Assembly: GCF_008630535.1 (NCBI RefSeq)
Contig: NZ_VWPH01000006.1
Coordinates: forward strand, 62,001 to 126,000
DNA length: 64,000 nt
Direction of reading: 5' to 3'
From: Saccharopolyspora hirsuta
GTDB taxonomy: Bacteria; Actinomycetota; Actinomycetes; Mycobacteriales; Pseudonocardiaceae
Part shown: positions 38,752 through 45,338 of the stretch, one piece after another
Position numbering within the stretch: the stretch's first letter is position 1
Layout of the letters: each line of letters begins with the position of its first letter
Notes under the pieces: generated by a model
What the model was told of the DNA's origin: nothing
The model's database searches: none
What the model saw: only the letters and a program-made list of their open reading frames with translations
Program-made: the position numbers and the translations under genes

Positions 38752-38786
38752 GCGAAGGGGACCGCGGGCGAAGTGGTCCCCTTCGC
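38752..38786. terminator. First terminator hairpin after ddaH
   Basis: Perfect 12-bp stem GCGAAGGGGACC (38752-38763) with GGTCCCCTTCGC (38775-38786), eleven-base loop, 17 bases past the ddaH stop. Confidence 0.75.
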
Positions 38787-38793
38787 GGCAGTT

Positions 38794-38833
38794 GTGAGCG
38801 GCGATGGTGGTAAGCGCGACCATCGCCGCTCAC
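38794..38833. terminator. Second terminator hairpin, shared with the convergent gene
   Basis: Perfect 15-bp stem GTGAGCGGCGATGGT (38794-38808) with ACCATCGCCGCTCAC (38819-38833), ending five bases from the stop of the leftward YceI gene. Works in both directions. Confidence 0.75.
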
Positions 38834-38837
38834 GAGT

Positions 38838-39743
38838 TCACTGCTCCAGGACGCCCTGGACACCGATCTCGATGTCGATGGTCGGGCCGACCACCGCGAT
38901 CCCCTTGGCCAGCGTGGCCTTCCAGTCCACCGAGAAGTCCTCGCGGCGCAGCGTCGTGGTGGAGTGGCAGGCCACCCGCAGGTCGCCGTCGAAGCCCGGC
39001 CCCTGCCACTTGCGCTGGCCCAGGTAGGTGGTGGCCAGCTCGACCGGGCGGGTGGTGCCGCGCAGCGTCAGGTGCCCGCTGACCGACCAGCGGTCCGCCC
39101 GCAGGTGGGTGAACCGGTCGCTGGTGAACCGGATGTGCGGGTGGTTGGCCACGTCGAAGAAGTCCGCCGAGCGCAGGTGGTCGTCGCGCATCTTGACGCC
39201 GGTCTCGATGCTCGCCGCGTTGATCGCCACCTCGATCCGCGAGTCCTCGAACCGCTCCGCGACCTGCACGACGCCGTCGAACTCCTTGAACATGCCGTGG
39301 ATCTTGGACATGCCGATGTGCGGGGCGACGAACCGGATCTCGGTGTGGTACGGGTCGAACCGGTACCGGCCGGGCAGCGGCGGCTCCAGCGACTCGTCCG
39401 GCTGCAGCTGGACGGTGCCCAGCTGCAGGTGCCGGTTGACGCCCACCTCCACCTGCGTGCTGTAGCGGCGGTAGCCGCCCGCGCTGATCGACAGCCGGTG
39501 CGTGCCGGGCGCGATCGAGGTGGCGAAGCTGCCGTAGCTGTCGGTGACGCCGTGCGCGGTCCGCTGGTTGAGCCGACCCGTCAGCGTGACGACCGCCCCC
39601 GGCAGCAGCTGCCCCCGCTCGTCCTGCACCTGGCAGGTGATGACGCCGCTGTCCAGCGGAGTCGGGAGGAGGTTGGCGACGCCGGGGCGCGGTGAACCGC
39701 TCTTGCCCGAGGCACGACGTCGCCGCAGCTTGGCGAAGATCAT
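38838..39743 (-). CDS. YceI-family protein with N-terminal carboxypeptidase-regulatory-like domain
   Basis: Residues 115-301 are a YceI lipocalin-like domain (GRYRFDPYHTEIRFVAPHIGMSKIHGMF ... FSVDWKATL), known to hold long isoprenoid or amide ligands. Residues 30-105 form an Ig-like carboxypeptidase regulatory-like domain (ITCQVQDERGQLLPGAVVTL ... YGSFATSIAPGTHRLSISAGGY). No signal peptide; the N-terminus is basic (FAKLRRRRASGK), so it is predicted to be cytoplasmic, unlike E. coli YceI. Start at MIFAKL (39743), preceded by AGGAAGG; an ATG 13 codons upstream is less likely. Divergent from htpX. Confidence 0.82.
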   Translation of the reverse strand: MIFAKLRRRRASGKSGSPRPGVANLLPTPLDSGVITCQVQDERGQLLPGAVVTLTGRLNQRTAHGVTDSYGSFATSIAPGTHRLSISAGGYRRYSTQVEVGVNRHLQLGTVQLQPDESLEPPLPGRYRFDPYHTEIRFVAPHIGMSKIHGMFKEFDGVVQVAERFEDSRIEVAINAASIETGVKMRDDHLRSADFFDVANHPHIRFTSDRFTHLRADRWSVSGHLTLRGTTRPVELATTYLGQRKWQGPGFDGDLRVACHSTTTLRREDFSVDWKATLAKGIAVVGPTIDIEIGVQGVLEQ

Positions 39744-39986
39744 CTGGATCCTTCCTGCCCGACCGCCGGGTACGGTGGACAAAGTTTCAACTTCAACTAC
39801 CGGCGGGTCATGCTAGATCGCGACGCCGGAGCGGCTCGCGTTGCCTTCGGCACATCCGCCCAGCGGAACTACGACTCGCGCCGGCTCGTTCTCTGAGTGA
39901 CCTTCGAGAAGAGCGGGGAGAGATCGTCCGAAACGGCCATCCGGTAGGTGTCGGCCCCCGTTGGGCCCTTGGTGGAGGCAGGCACG
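39744..39986. promoter_or_regulatory. Divergent yceI-htpX promoter region
   Basis: About 240 bases. Near 39765-39810 an inverted repeat (CCGCCGGGTA ... CTACCGGCGG) surrounds an A/T-rich core with the direct repeat TTCAACTTCAACT, a likely operator or promoter core for the YceI gene. The rest shows nothing clear. Confidence 0.4.
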
Positions 39987-40862
39987 GTGCACAGTCACTT
40001 CAACGGTTTGAAAACGGCGTTGCTGCTCGGCGGCATGAGCGCGCTGGTGCTGCTGGTCGGGTCGCTGTTCGGGCGCACCGGCCTGGTCATCGGCCTGGTC
40101 GTCGCGCTGGGCATGAACGGGTACGCCTACTTCAACTCGGCCAACCTGGCCCTGCGCGCGATGCACGCCCGGCCGGTGTCGGAGGCCGAGCAGCCCGCGA
40201 TGTACCGGATCGTCCGGGAGCTGGCCACCTCGGCCAAGCAGCCGATGCCCGCGCTCTACGTCAGCCCGACCCGCGCCCCGAACGCCTTCGCCACCGGCCG
40301 CAACCCGCGCAACGCCGCGGTGTGCTGCACGGCCGGGATCCTCGAACTGCTCAACGAGCGCGAGCTGCGCGCGGTGCTCGGCCACGAGCTCTCGCACGTG
40401 TACAACCGGGACATCCTGATCTCCAGCGTGGCCGGGGCCCTGGCCAGCGTGGTGACCTTCCTGGCCAACTTCGGGATGTTCTTCGGCGTGGTCGGCGGGC
40501 AGGACGAGAACCGCCCGAACCCGTTCGCGATGCTGCTCGTCGCGCTGCTCGGGCCGATCGCGGCGGCGGTGGTGCAGATGGCCGTCAGCCGCTCCCGCGA
40601 GTACCAGGCCGACGAGTCCGGGGCGCACCTCACCGGCGATCCGCTCGCGCTGGCCTCCGCCCTGCGGAAGCTGGAGCGCGGCACCCAGCAGGCGCCGCTG
40701 GCACCGGAACCGCAGCTGGTCTCGCAGTCGCACCTGATGATCGCCAACCCGTTCCGCCCCGGCGAGCGGCTGGCCAAGCTGTTCTCCACCCACCCGCCGA
40801 TGGCGGACCGCATCCGCCGCCTCGAGGGCATGGCGGGCCACCAGCTGCCCCCGGCCTGGTGA
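39987..40862 (+). CDS. htpX: HtpX-like membrane zinc protease (M48)
   Basis: Membrane-bound metalloprotease for quality control of membrane proteins. Two N-terminal hydrophobic segments (residues 8-45), zinc motif [12 protein letters not shown] near 133, a further membrane pair ([42 protein letters not shown]) and the third zinc ligand in [11 protein letters not shown]. 291 residues from the GTG at 39987 ([10 protein letters not shown]), which follows GGAGG; the open frame upstream is not family-like. Synteny with the prenyl synthase matches mycobacteria. Convergent with rmlA, seven bases apart. Confidence 0.9.
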   Translation: MHSHFNGLKTALLLGGMSALVLLVGSLFGRTGLVIGLVVALGMNGYAYFNSANLALRAMHARPVSEAEQPAMYRIVRELATSAKQPMPALYVSPTRAPNAFATGRNPRNAAVCCTAGILELLNERELRAVLGHELSHVYNRDILISSVAGALASVVTFLANFGMFFGVVGGQDENRPNPFAMLLVALLGPIAAAVVQMAVSRSREYQADESGAHLTGDPLALASALRKLERGTQQAPLAPEPQLVSQSHLMIANPFRPGERLAKLFSTHPPMADRIRRLEGMAGHQLPPAW

Positions 40863-40869
40863 GGCGGGG

Positions 40870-41751
40870 TCAGGCCGTGGCGCCCGCGCGGCGGGCGACC
40901 TCCATGACGTACTGGCCGTAGCCCGACTTCGCCAGGCGGGCGCCGAGCTGGTAGCAGTCGTCCGCGGAGATGTAGCCCATGCGCAGCGCGATCTCCTCCA
41001 GGCAGGCGATCCGCACGCCCTGGCGGTGCTCCAGGACCTGCACGAACTGCCCGGCCTCCACCAGGGAGTCGTGCGTGCCGGTGTCCAGCCAGGCGAAGCC
41101 GCGGCCCAGCGAGGTCAGCCGGGCCCGGCCCTCGCGCAGGTAGGCGAGGTTGACGTCGGTGATCTCCAGCTCGCCGCGCGCCGACGGGGTGAGCCCCTTG
41201 GCGATGTCCACCACGTCGTTGTCGTAGAAGTACAGGCCGGTGATGGCCATGTTGGACTTCGGCTCGGCGGGCTTCTCCACGATGGACACCAGGCGGCCCT
41301 CGCCGTCCACCTCGCCGACGCCGTAGCGCTCCGGGTCGCGGACCGGGTAGCCGAACAGCGTGCAGCCGTCGAGATCCCGCACGCACTGCTGCAGGATCCC
41401 GGAGAAGCCCTGCCCGTAGAAGATGTTGTCGCCGAGCACCAGCGCCACCGGGTCGTCTCCGACGAAGTCGGCGCCGATCACGAACGCCTCGGCCAGCCCG
41501 TTGGGCTCGGGCTGCTCGGCGTAGGAGATCTCGATGCCGAACTGCGACCCGTCGCCGAGCAACCGCTGGAACAGCGGCATGTCGGCGGGCGTGGTGATGA
41601 GCAGCACCTCCCGGATCCCGGCGAGCATCAGCACCGAGATCGGGTAGTAGACCATCGGCTTGTCGTACACCGGCAGCAGCTGCTTCGACACGACCTGGGT
41701 CAACGGGTGCAACCGCGTCCCGCTGCCCCCGGCCAGCACGATCCCCTTCAC
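40870..41751 (-). CDS. rmlA: Glucose-1-phosphate thymidylyltransferase RmlA
   Basis: Makes dTDP-glucose, the entry to dTDP-rhamnose and other dTDP-deoxysugars. Nucleotide-binding signature [17 protein letters not shown] at residues 2-18, then [51 protein letters not shown] and [11 protein letters not shown]. 293 residues, normal. rmlB, C and D are not in the window, so the gene stands alone; a wall-polysaccharide role is inferred. Leftward, downstream of repeat copy D. Confidence 0.94.
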   Translation of the reverse strand: MKGIVLAGGSGTRLHPLTQVVSKQLLPVYDKPMVYYPISVLMLAGIREVLLITTPADMPLFQRLLGDGSQFGIEISYAEQPEPNGLAEAFVIGADFVGDDPVALVLGDNIFYGQGFSGILQQCVRDLDGCTLFGYPVRDPERYGVGEVDGEGRLVSIVEKPAEPKSNMAITGLYFYDNDVVDIAKGLTPSARGELEITDVNLAYLREGRARLTSLGRGFAWLDTGTHDSLVEAGQFVQVLEHRQGVRIACLEEIALRMGYISADDCYQLGARLAKSGYGQYVMEVARRAGATA

Positions 41752-41874
41752 CCGAGCACCTCCACGTAGAACCCCCGGAAACCCTGCGTCCCGATGGCAG
41801 ACGAACGATCAGCGACAGGACCGCGACAACGCCACCAGCAGTCCCTCCACCGAGCCAACGGCAGCGAGGCGAGC
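41752..41874. other. rmlA upstream region
   Basis: About 120 bases between the rmlA start and the end of repeat copy D. It must contain the rmlA promoter unless transcription comes through from yajQ. No clear hexamers or gene seen. Confidence 0.4.
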
Positions 41875-42140
41875 CCGGCATCAGCCATCGTCAGGCAAGC
41901 GGCGCCAGCCGCTTTCGGCGGTAAACAGAGACCGCGACGGGCGACTGGCACCGATCGTTAGCTGCCGCATGCGCCGCCAGGCGCATAGCCCACTCTCGCA
42001 GCTGGCACCGTCGCGGGTTCTCAGCGTTCGCCTGGCGAGGACGGCCCTGACGCCGTGTATTGGTCCATACATAAGTCAGGGCACCCGCAGTCCAGGCGGG
42101 CGCTGAGGTTCCGCTACCGGCACCGCTACGCAAAAGGACC
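41875..42140 (-). repeat. Structured intergenic repeat, copy D
   Basis: Copy on the minus strand, beginning about 20 bases past the yajQ stop and in the same direction. Plus-strand positions: P1 CTCAGCG 42020-42026 with CGCTGAG 42101-42107; P3 GCCCTGAC 42044-42051 with GTCAGGGC 42075-42082, different from copies B and C but fully paired; P4 TGTAT/ATACA; P5 ATGCGCC/GGCGCAT 41969-41986. Minus-strand motifs GCGTAGCGGTGCCGG, CACGGC and GTCCTCGC are kept. The tail diverges from B and C. Confidence 0.88.
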
Positions 42141-42157
42141 ACTGGAACTTACGGAGC

Positions 42158-42649
42158 TCAGCGGAAGTTCTCGAACTGCAGGGGCGCGTCGAAGTCGGAC
42201 GCCTTCAGCAGCTGGATGACGGCCTGCAGGTCGTCCTTCTTCTTGCCGGAGACGCGCAGCTGCTCGCCCTGGATCTGGGCCTGGACGCCCTTCGGGCCCT
42301 CGTCGCGGATCTTCTTGGAGATCTTCTTCGCCACGTCCTGCGAGATGCCCTGCACGATCTTGCCGGTGACCTTGTAGATCTGACCCGAGCTGGCCGGTTC
42401 GCCCATGTCCAGCGCCTTCAGCGAGATGCCGCGCTTGATCAGCTTCTCCTTGAAGACCTCGATCGCGGCCTTGCAGCGCTCCTCGGTCTCGGATTCCAGC
42501 GCAACCGCGTTCTCCCCGGACCACTGGATCTTGGTGCCGGTGCCGCGGAAGTCGAACCGGTTGGCGAGTTCCTTGGCCGCCTGGTTGAGCGCGTTGTCCA
42601 CCTCTTGGTGGTCCACCTTGCTCACCACGTCGAAGGACGGGTTTGCCAC
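42158..42649 (-). CDS. yajQ: YajQ-family nucleotide-binding protein
   Basis: Member of the YajQ/DUF520 family, 163 residues, two ferredoxin-like halves. Family sequence runs from [22 protein letters not shown] to the C-terminal [13 protein letters not shown]. Homologues bind GTP/tRNA in vitro and some bind cyclic di-GMP; which applies here is not known, though a c-di-GMP phosphodiesterase-like gene lies 3 kb away. The GTG at 42649 follows GGGAGG eight bases upstream. Repeat copy D lies directly downstream. Confidence 0.93.
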   Translation of the reverse strand: MANPSFDVVSKVDHQEVDNALNQAAKELANRFDFRGTGTKIQWSGENAVALESETEERCKAAIEVFKEKLIKRGISLKALDMGEPASSGQIYKVTGKIVQGISQDVAKKISKKIRDEGPKGVQAQIQGEQLRVSGKKKDDLQAVIQLLKASDFDAPLQFENFR

Positions 42650-42793
42650 GTGTCTTACCTCCCGTTGAGACGCAGCCTCGTGTCGTGCGGACACGCTACC
42701 GGGTGCGGCGGCGGGCCGGGCGGGTTCGCGCCCGACCCGGCCCAAAACGAAACCGGCCCCATGACCTGCTGGTCACGGGGCCGGTTCTGCGGG

Positions 42794-42875
42794 TGCCAGG
42801 TGGAGGATTCGAACCTCCGAAGGCAATGCCGGCTGATTTACAGTCAGCTCCCTTTGGCCGCTCGGGCAACCTGGC
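42794..42875 (-). tRNA. tRNA-Tyr (GTA)
   Basis: 82 bases on the minus strand, class II with a long variable arm. Acceptor stem GCCAGGT/ACCTGGC with discriminator A, anticodon loop CTGTAAA (anticodon GTA), T-loop GGTTCGAATCC. CCA is not encoded. Confidence 0.97.
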
Positions 42876-42926
42876 GTGCGCTCACCAGCAGCGCTGGCTT
42901 GCGGGGAAAAGAATACATCCCCGCGT

Positions 42927-42948
42927 CCACCCCGTTTCGCCGGGGTGG
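42927..42948 (-). terminator. Hairpin downstream of the small leftward gene
   Basis: CCACCCCG (42927-42934) pairs with CGGGGTGG (42941-42948), 14 bases past the stop of the gene ending at 42962. Confidence 0.5.
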
Positions 42949-42961
42949 TGGTTTCCGGGGT

Positions 42962-43270
42962 TCAGTCCCGCTCGGGGTCGTAGATCAGCGCGTTGGCCTG
43001 CGCGGAACCGGTGTCCAGCGCGGCCTGCGCCGCCGCGGGCAGGGTGCTCCGGAAGTCCGGTCCGGCCGCCTTGACCAGGACCAGCAGCCGCTTGGCCAGG
43101 CCGCGGGCCTGGGTGAGCCGGATCTCCTCGGCGGTCAGCGTCCGCTGCGAGTCGGCGAGCATCCTGCGGTAGCGGTGGTCGAGCTCGGCGTGCTGGTCGA
43201 CCACTTCCAGCGCCCGCCGGAGGTCCGCGAGTTCCGCGGTGCTGACCTGGACGAAGTACGGATCGGGCAC
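42962..43270 (-). CDS. Small helical protein of unknown function
   Basis: 102 residues, predicted almost entirely helical (STAELADLRRALEVVDQHAELDHRYRRMLADSQ, then LTAEEIRLTQARGLAKRLLVLVKA). No cysteines, membrane segment or signal. The family is not recognised. GTG start at 43270 (MPDPYFVQV). It lies between tRNA-Tyr and a divergent small gene. Codon use is that of a real gene. Confidence 0.65.
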   Translation of the reverse strand: MPDPYFVQVSTAELADLRRALEVVDQHAELDHRYRRMLADSQRTLTAEEIRLTQARGLAKRLLVLVKAAGPDFRSTLPAAAQAALDTGSAQANALIYDPERD

Positions 43271-43349
43271 GGGTTCGCAGCGTACGCGAGCCGTGGCGCA
43301 TTGGCGGCAGGTCCGGTTCCGGTGCGTTTCGTCCGGCTAGCCTGGTGGC

Positions 43350-43592
43350 ATGGCCATTGACCGGGCGGCCCGCGCGAAGCGGCGGCAGGAGCAGCGCGCG
43401 GCTGCGCGACCGGAGGTCGAGCCGCGCCCGTCCGCCTCGGCGGTGCTGGGCGTCGAGGGCCTGTTCAACGCGGGTGCGAAGCACCAGCTGGAGCACCTGG
43501 CCTGGGTGGAAGTGGTGAAGGAGGACGACCGCGAGTCCGGCGGCCCCCTCGACCTCGAGTCCGACGTCGTCCGCCTCGACCCCCGCGACTGA
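43350..43592 (+). CDS. Small charged protein of unknown function
   Basis: 80 residues: a basic N-terminus (RAARAKRRQEQRAAARP) and an acidic C-terminal half. No recognised family. The ATG at 43350 lies seven bases after TAGCCT (43338-43343), a good -10 hexamer, with no ribosome site, so a leaderless mRNA is likely. Divergent from the gene on its left (79 bases) and convergent with the flavoenzyme gene on its right. Confidence 0.6.
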   Translation: MAIDRAARAKRRQEQRAAARPEVEPRPSASAVLGVEGLFNAGAKHQLEHLAWVEVVKEDDRESGGPLDLESDVVRLDPRD

Positions 43593-43601
43593 CCGCACCG
43601 C

Positions 43602-44015
43602 TCAGGCCGACCGCCAGCCGGTCCACCGCTCCACCCGGATCACGATCAGTCGTCCGGTCGGGGGTTTTCGCCGGTACTGCGGGTACTTCTCGACGAGCGC
43701 GGCGACGAGGTCCGGGTGCGCGGCCGCATCGGTCACCTCGGCGCGGCCGTCGGCGCGGGTCCACCACAGCTGGTCCCAGTCCTCGTCGTAGTGGTCCGCG
43801 AGCAGCGCGACCTGCGGGTTCTCCGCCACGTTGCGCAGCCGCCGGAGATCGGAGGTCCGCTTCGGCTTGTGGTTGACTGCGGTGACGATCACACTCCCGC
43901 GGACCGCGAACACGATCGGCACCAGGTGCGGCCGTCCCACCGCATCTGCGCTGGCCAGGCGGGCCACGCGCGCCCGCTCGAACCAAGCGCGGGCCTGCTC
44001 CCGGTCGATGCGCAC
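43602..44015 (-). CDS. PPOX-class (FMN/F420) split-barrel oxidoreductase
   Basis: 137 residues with the split-beta-barrel of the pyridoxamine-phosphate-oxidase-like superfamily: RVARLASADAVGRPHLVPIVFAV, then NHKPKRTSDLRRLRNVAENPQVALLADHY and WDQLWWTRADGRAEV. This matches an actinobacterial subgroup usually called F420-dependent PPOX-class oxidoreductases (TIGR03668-like). Cofactor and substrate cannot be assigned from sequence. GTG at 44015. Divergent from the hydrolase, 28 bases between starts. Confidence 0.82.
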   Translation of the reverse strand: MRIDREQARAWFERARVARLASADAVGRPHLVPIVFAVRGSVIVTAVNHKPKRTSDLRRLRNVAENPQVALLADHYDEDWDQLWWTRADGRAEVTDAAAHPDLVAALVEKYPQYRRKPPTGRLIVIRVERWTGWRSA

Positions 44016-44043
44016 AGTCCTGTTCTCTCCGTATGTTCGAAGT

Positions 44044-45027
44044 GTGCCTTCGAGCGCTCCATCCACCCCAGGGTCCGCCACCGCCGTCGGCCCCGGCTAC
44101 CGCGAACAGCTCTACTGGCTGCGCTACCAGGATTTCTTCCCCGGTGCCCTGCGGGTCACCGCGGAGAACGCGCCAGCCGAGCAGTGGTGGTCGTGGCGGG
44201 ACGTCCAGGTGCACGTCGACCGCGTCGCGCGCGAGCACGCGCCGACCAAGCTGATCGCACTGCACGGCATCGGCACCTACGGCCGGGTGCTCGCCCCGTA
44301 CGGGCGGCTGCCGACGCTGGCCGACCTCGAGTTCATCGCCCCCGACCTGCCCGGGTTCGGCCTCACCCGCGCGTCCCGGCGCGGCACCACCTACCAGGAC
44401 TGGGTGGACTGCGTCCTCGACCTGGTCGAGCTGGAGCGCGCCCGCGACGACCGCCCGATCGTGCTGCTCGGCATGAGCACCGGCGGTCGGCTGGCCTACG
44501 ACGTCGCCGCGCGCGCCGGTGGCGAGGTGGCCGGGGTGATCGCCACCTGCCTCATCGACCCGCAGCGCAGCGAGGCGCGCCGCCGCCTGGCCGCCCGGCC
44601 GGAGATGGCCCGCTGGTCGGGCCTGCTCGGGCTGGTGCCGGGCCCGCTGTCGACCGCGCGGGTGCCGACGCACTGGCTGGCCAACATCGCCGCGGTGTCC
44701 AACCACGCCCAGCTGGCCAACCTGGTGTGGGCCGACCCGATCGGCGGCGGCAGCTGGCTGGCGCTCGGCTTCGTCCGCAGCTGCCTCGCCGCGCCGCCCG
44801 CGGTCCGGCCGGAGGCCTTCACCGGCACGCCGGTGCTGCTGGCGCACCCGGCGGAGGACCGCTGGACGCCGCCGCTGCTGTCCCAGCGGTTCCACGACCG
44901 GATCGGCGGGCCCACCCGCTTCGCCGCGCTGACCGGCGCCGGTCACCTGCCCGTCGAGGAGTCCGGGCTGGCCGACCTGGACCGGGCGATCCGCGACTTC
45001 CTGGACGAGTTCGGGCTGCAGTGGTGA
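44044..45027 (+). CDS. Alpha/beta-hydrolase
   Basis: 327 residues with the alpha/beta-hydrolase fold: oxyanion region LIALHGIGTYGRVLAPYG, nucleophile elbow LLGMSTGGRLAY (G-x-S-x-G), acid region in LLAHPAEDRWTP and catalytic His in TGAGHLPVEE. No signal peptide, so cytoplasmic; substrate unknown. The GTG at 44044 is supported by TATGTT at about 44032 as the -10 box of a leaderless transcript; frames open upstream are mirror sequence of the divergent flavoenzyme. Confidence 0.85.
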   Translation: MPSSAPSTPGSATAVGPGYREQLYWLRYQDFFPGALRVTAENAPAEQWWSWRDVQVHVDRVAREHAPTKLIALHGIGTYGRVLAPYGRLPTLADLEFIAPDLPGFGLTRASRRGTTYQDWVDCVLDLVELERARDDRPIVLLGMSTGGRLAYDVAARAGGEVAGVIATCLIDPQRSEARRRLAARPEMARWSGLLGLVPGPLSTARVPTHWLANIAAVSNHAQLANLVWADPIGGGSWLALGFVRSCLAAPPAVRPEAFTGTPVLLAHPAEDRWTPPLLSQRFHDRIGGPTRFAALTGAGHLPVEESGLADLDRAIRDFLDEFGLQW

Positions 45028-45078
45028 CCTTGCGTGATCGGCGTGCGCGGACCGTGCGCGACGATTTGGTTGCTGCGG

Positions 45079-45095
45079 CGATCCTCACAGGATCG
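45079..45095 (+). terminator. Hairpin after the alpha/beta-hydrolase gene
   Basis: CGATCC-TCACA-GGATCG, extended by partly paired GCGG/CGC bases, 51 bases past the stop. Weak terminator candidate without T-run. Confidence 0.4.
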
Positions 45096-45338
45096 TCGCG
45101 GTCGCGGCGCTGAGCCCAACGAGCCGTGGTGCTCGCAGATCGTTGTGAAATATTTGCAGGTCAACTCCCGGTCTCGGATGAAGATGTCCAGACCTGCTGT
45201 CGGCACCGGTGCCGATGTTCGCGTCCGCCAGGTGCGACGGGGGCCATTCGCCCCTGGCCAAGGCGTACCGGCGTGCGTCACGATCGGCCACGGCGTTTTT
45301 GTGGTACGCCCGCACAGCTCGGGCGGGGAGGAGCGTGG
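45096..45338 (+). other. Upstream region of the c-di-GMP gene
   Basis: About 240 bases. An A/T-rich patch (TTGTGAAATATTTGCAGG, about 45143-45160) stands out from the GC-rich surroundings and is the likely promoter. No gene is supported. Confidence 0.35.

Noticed and set aside
40870-41751. Deoxysugar or antibiotic gene cluster around rmlA
   Set aside because: No rmlB/C/D, glycosyltransferase, polyketide or peptide synthase genes nearby; a lone housekeeping-type rmlA is the simpler reading.
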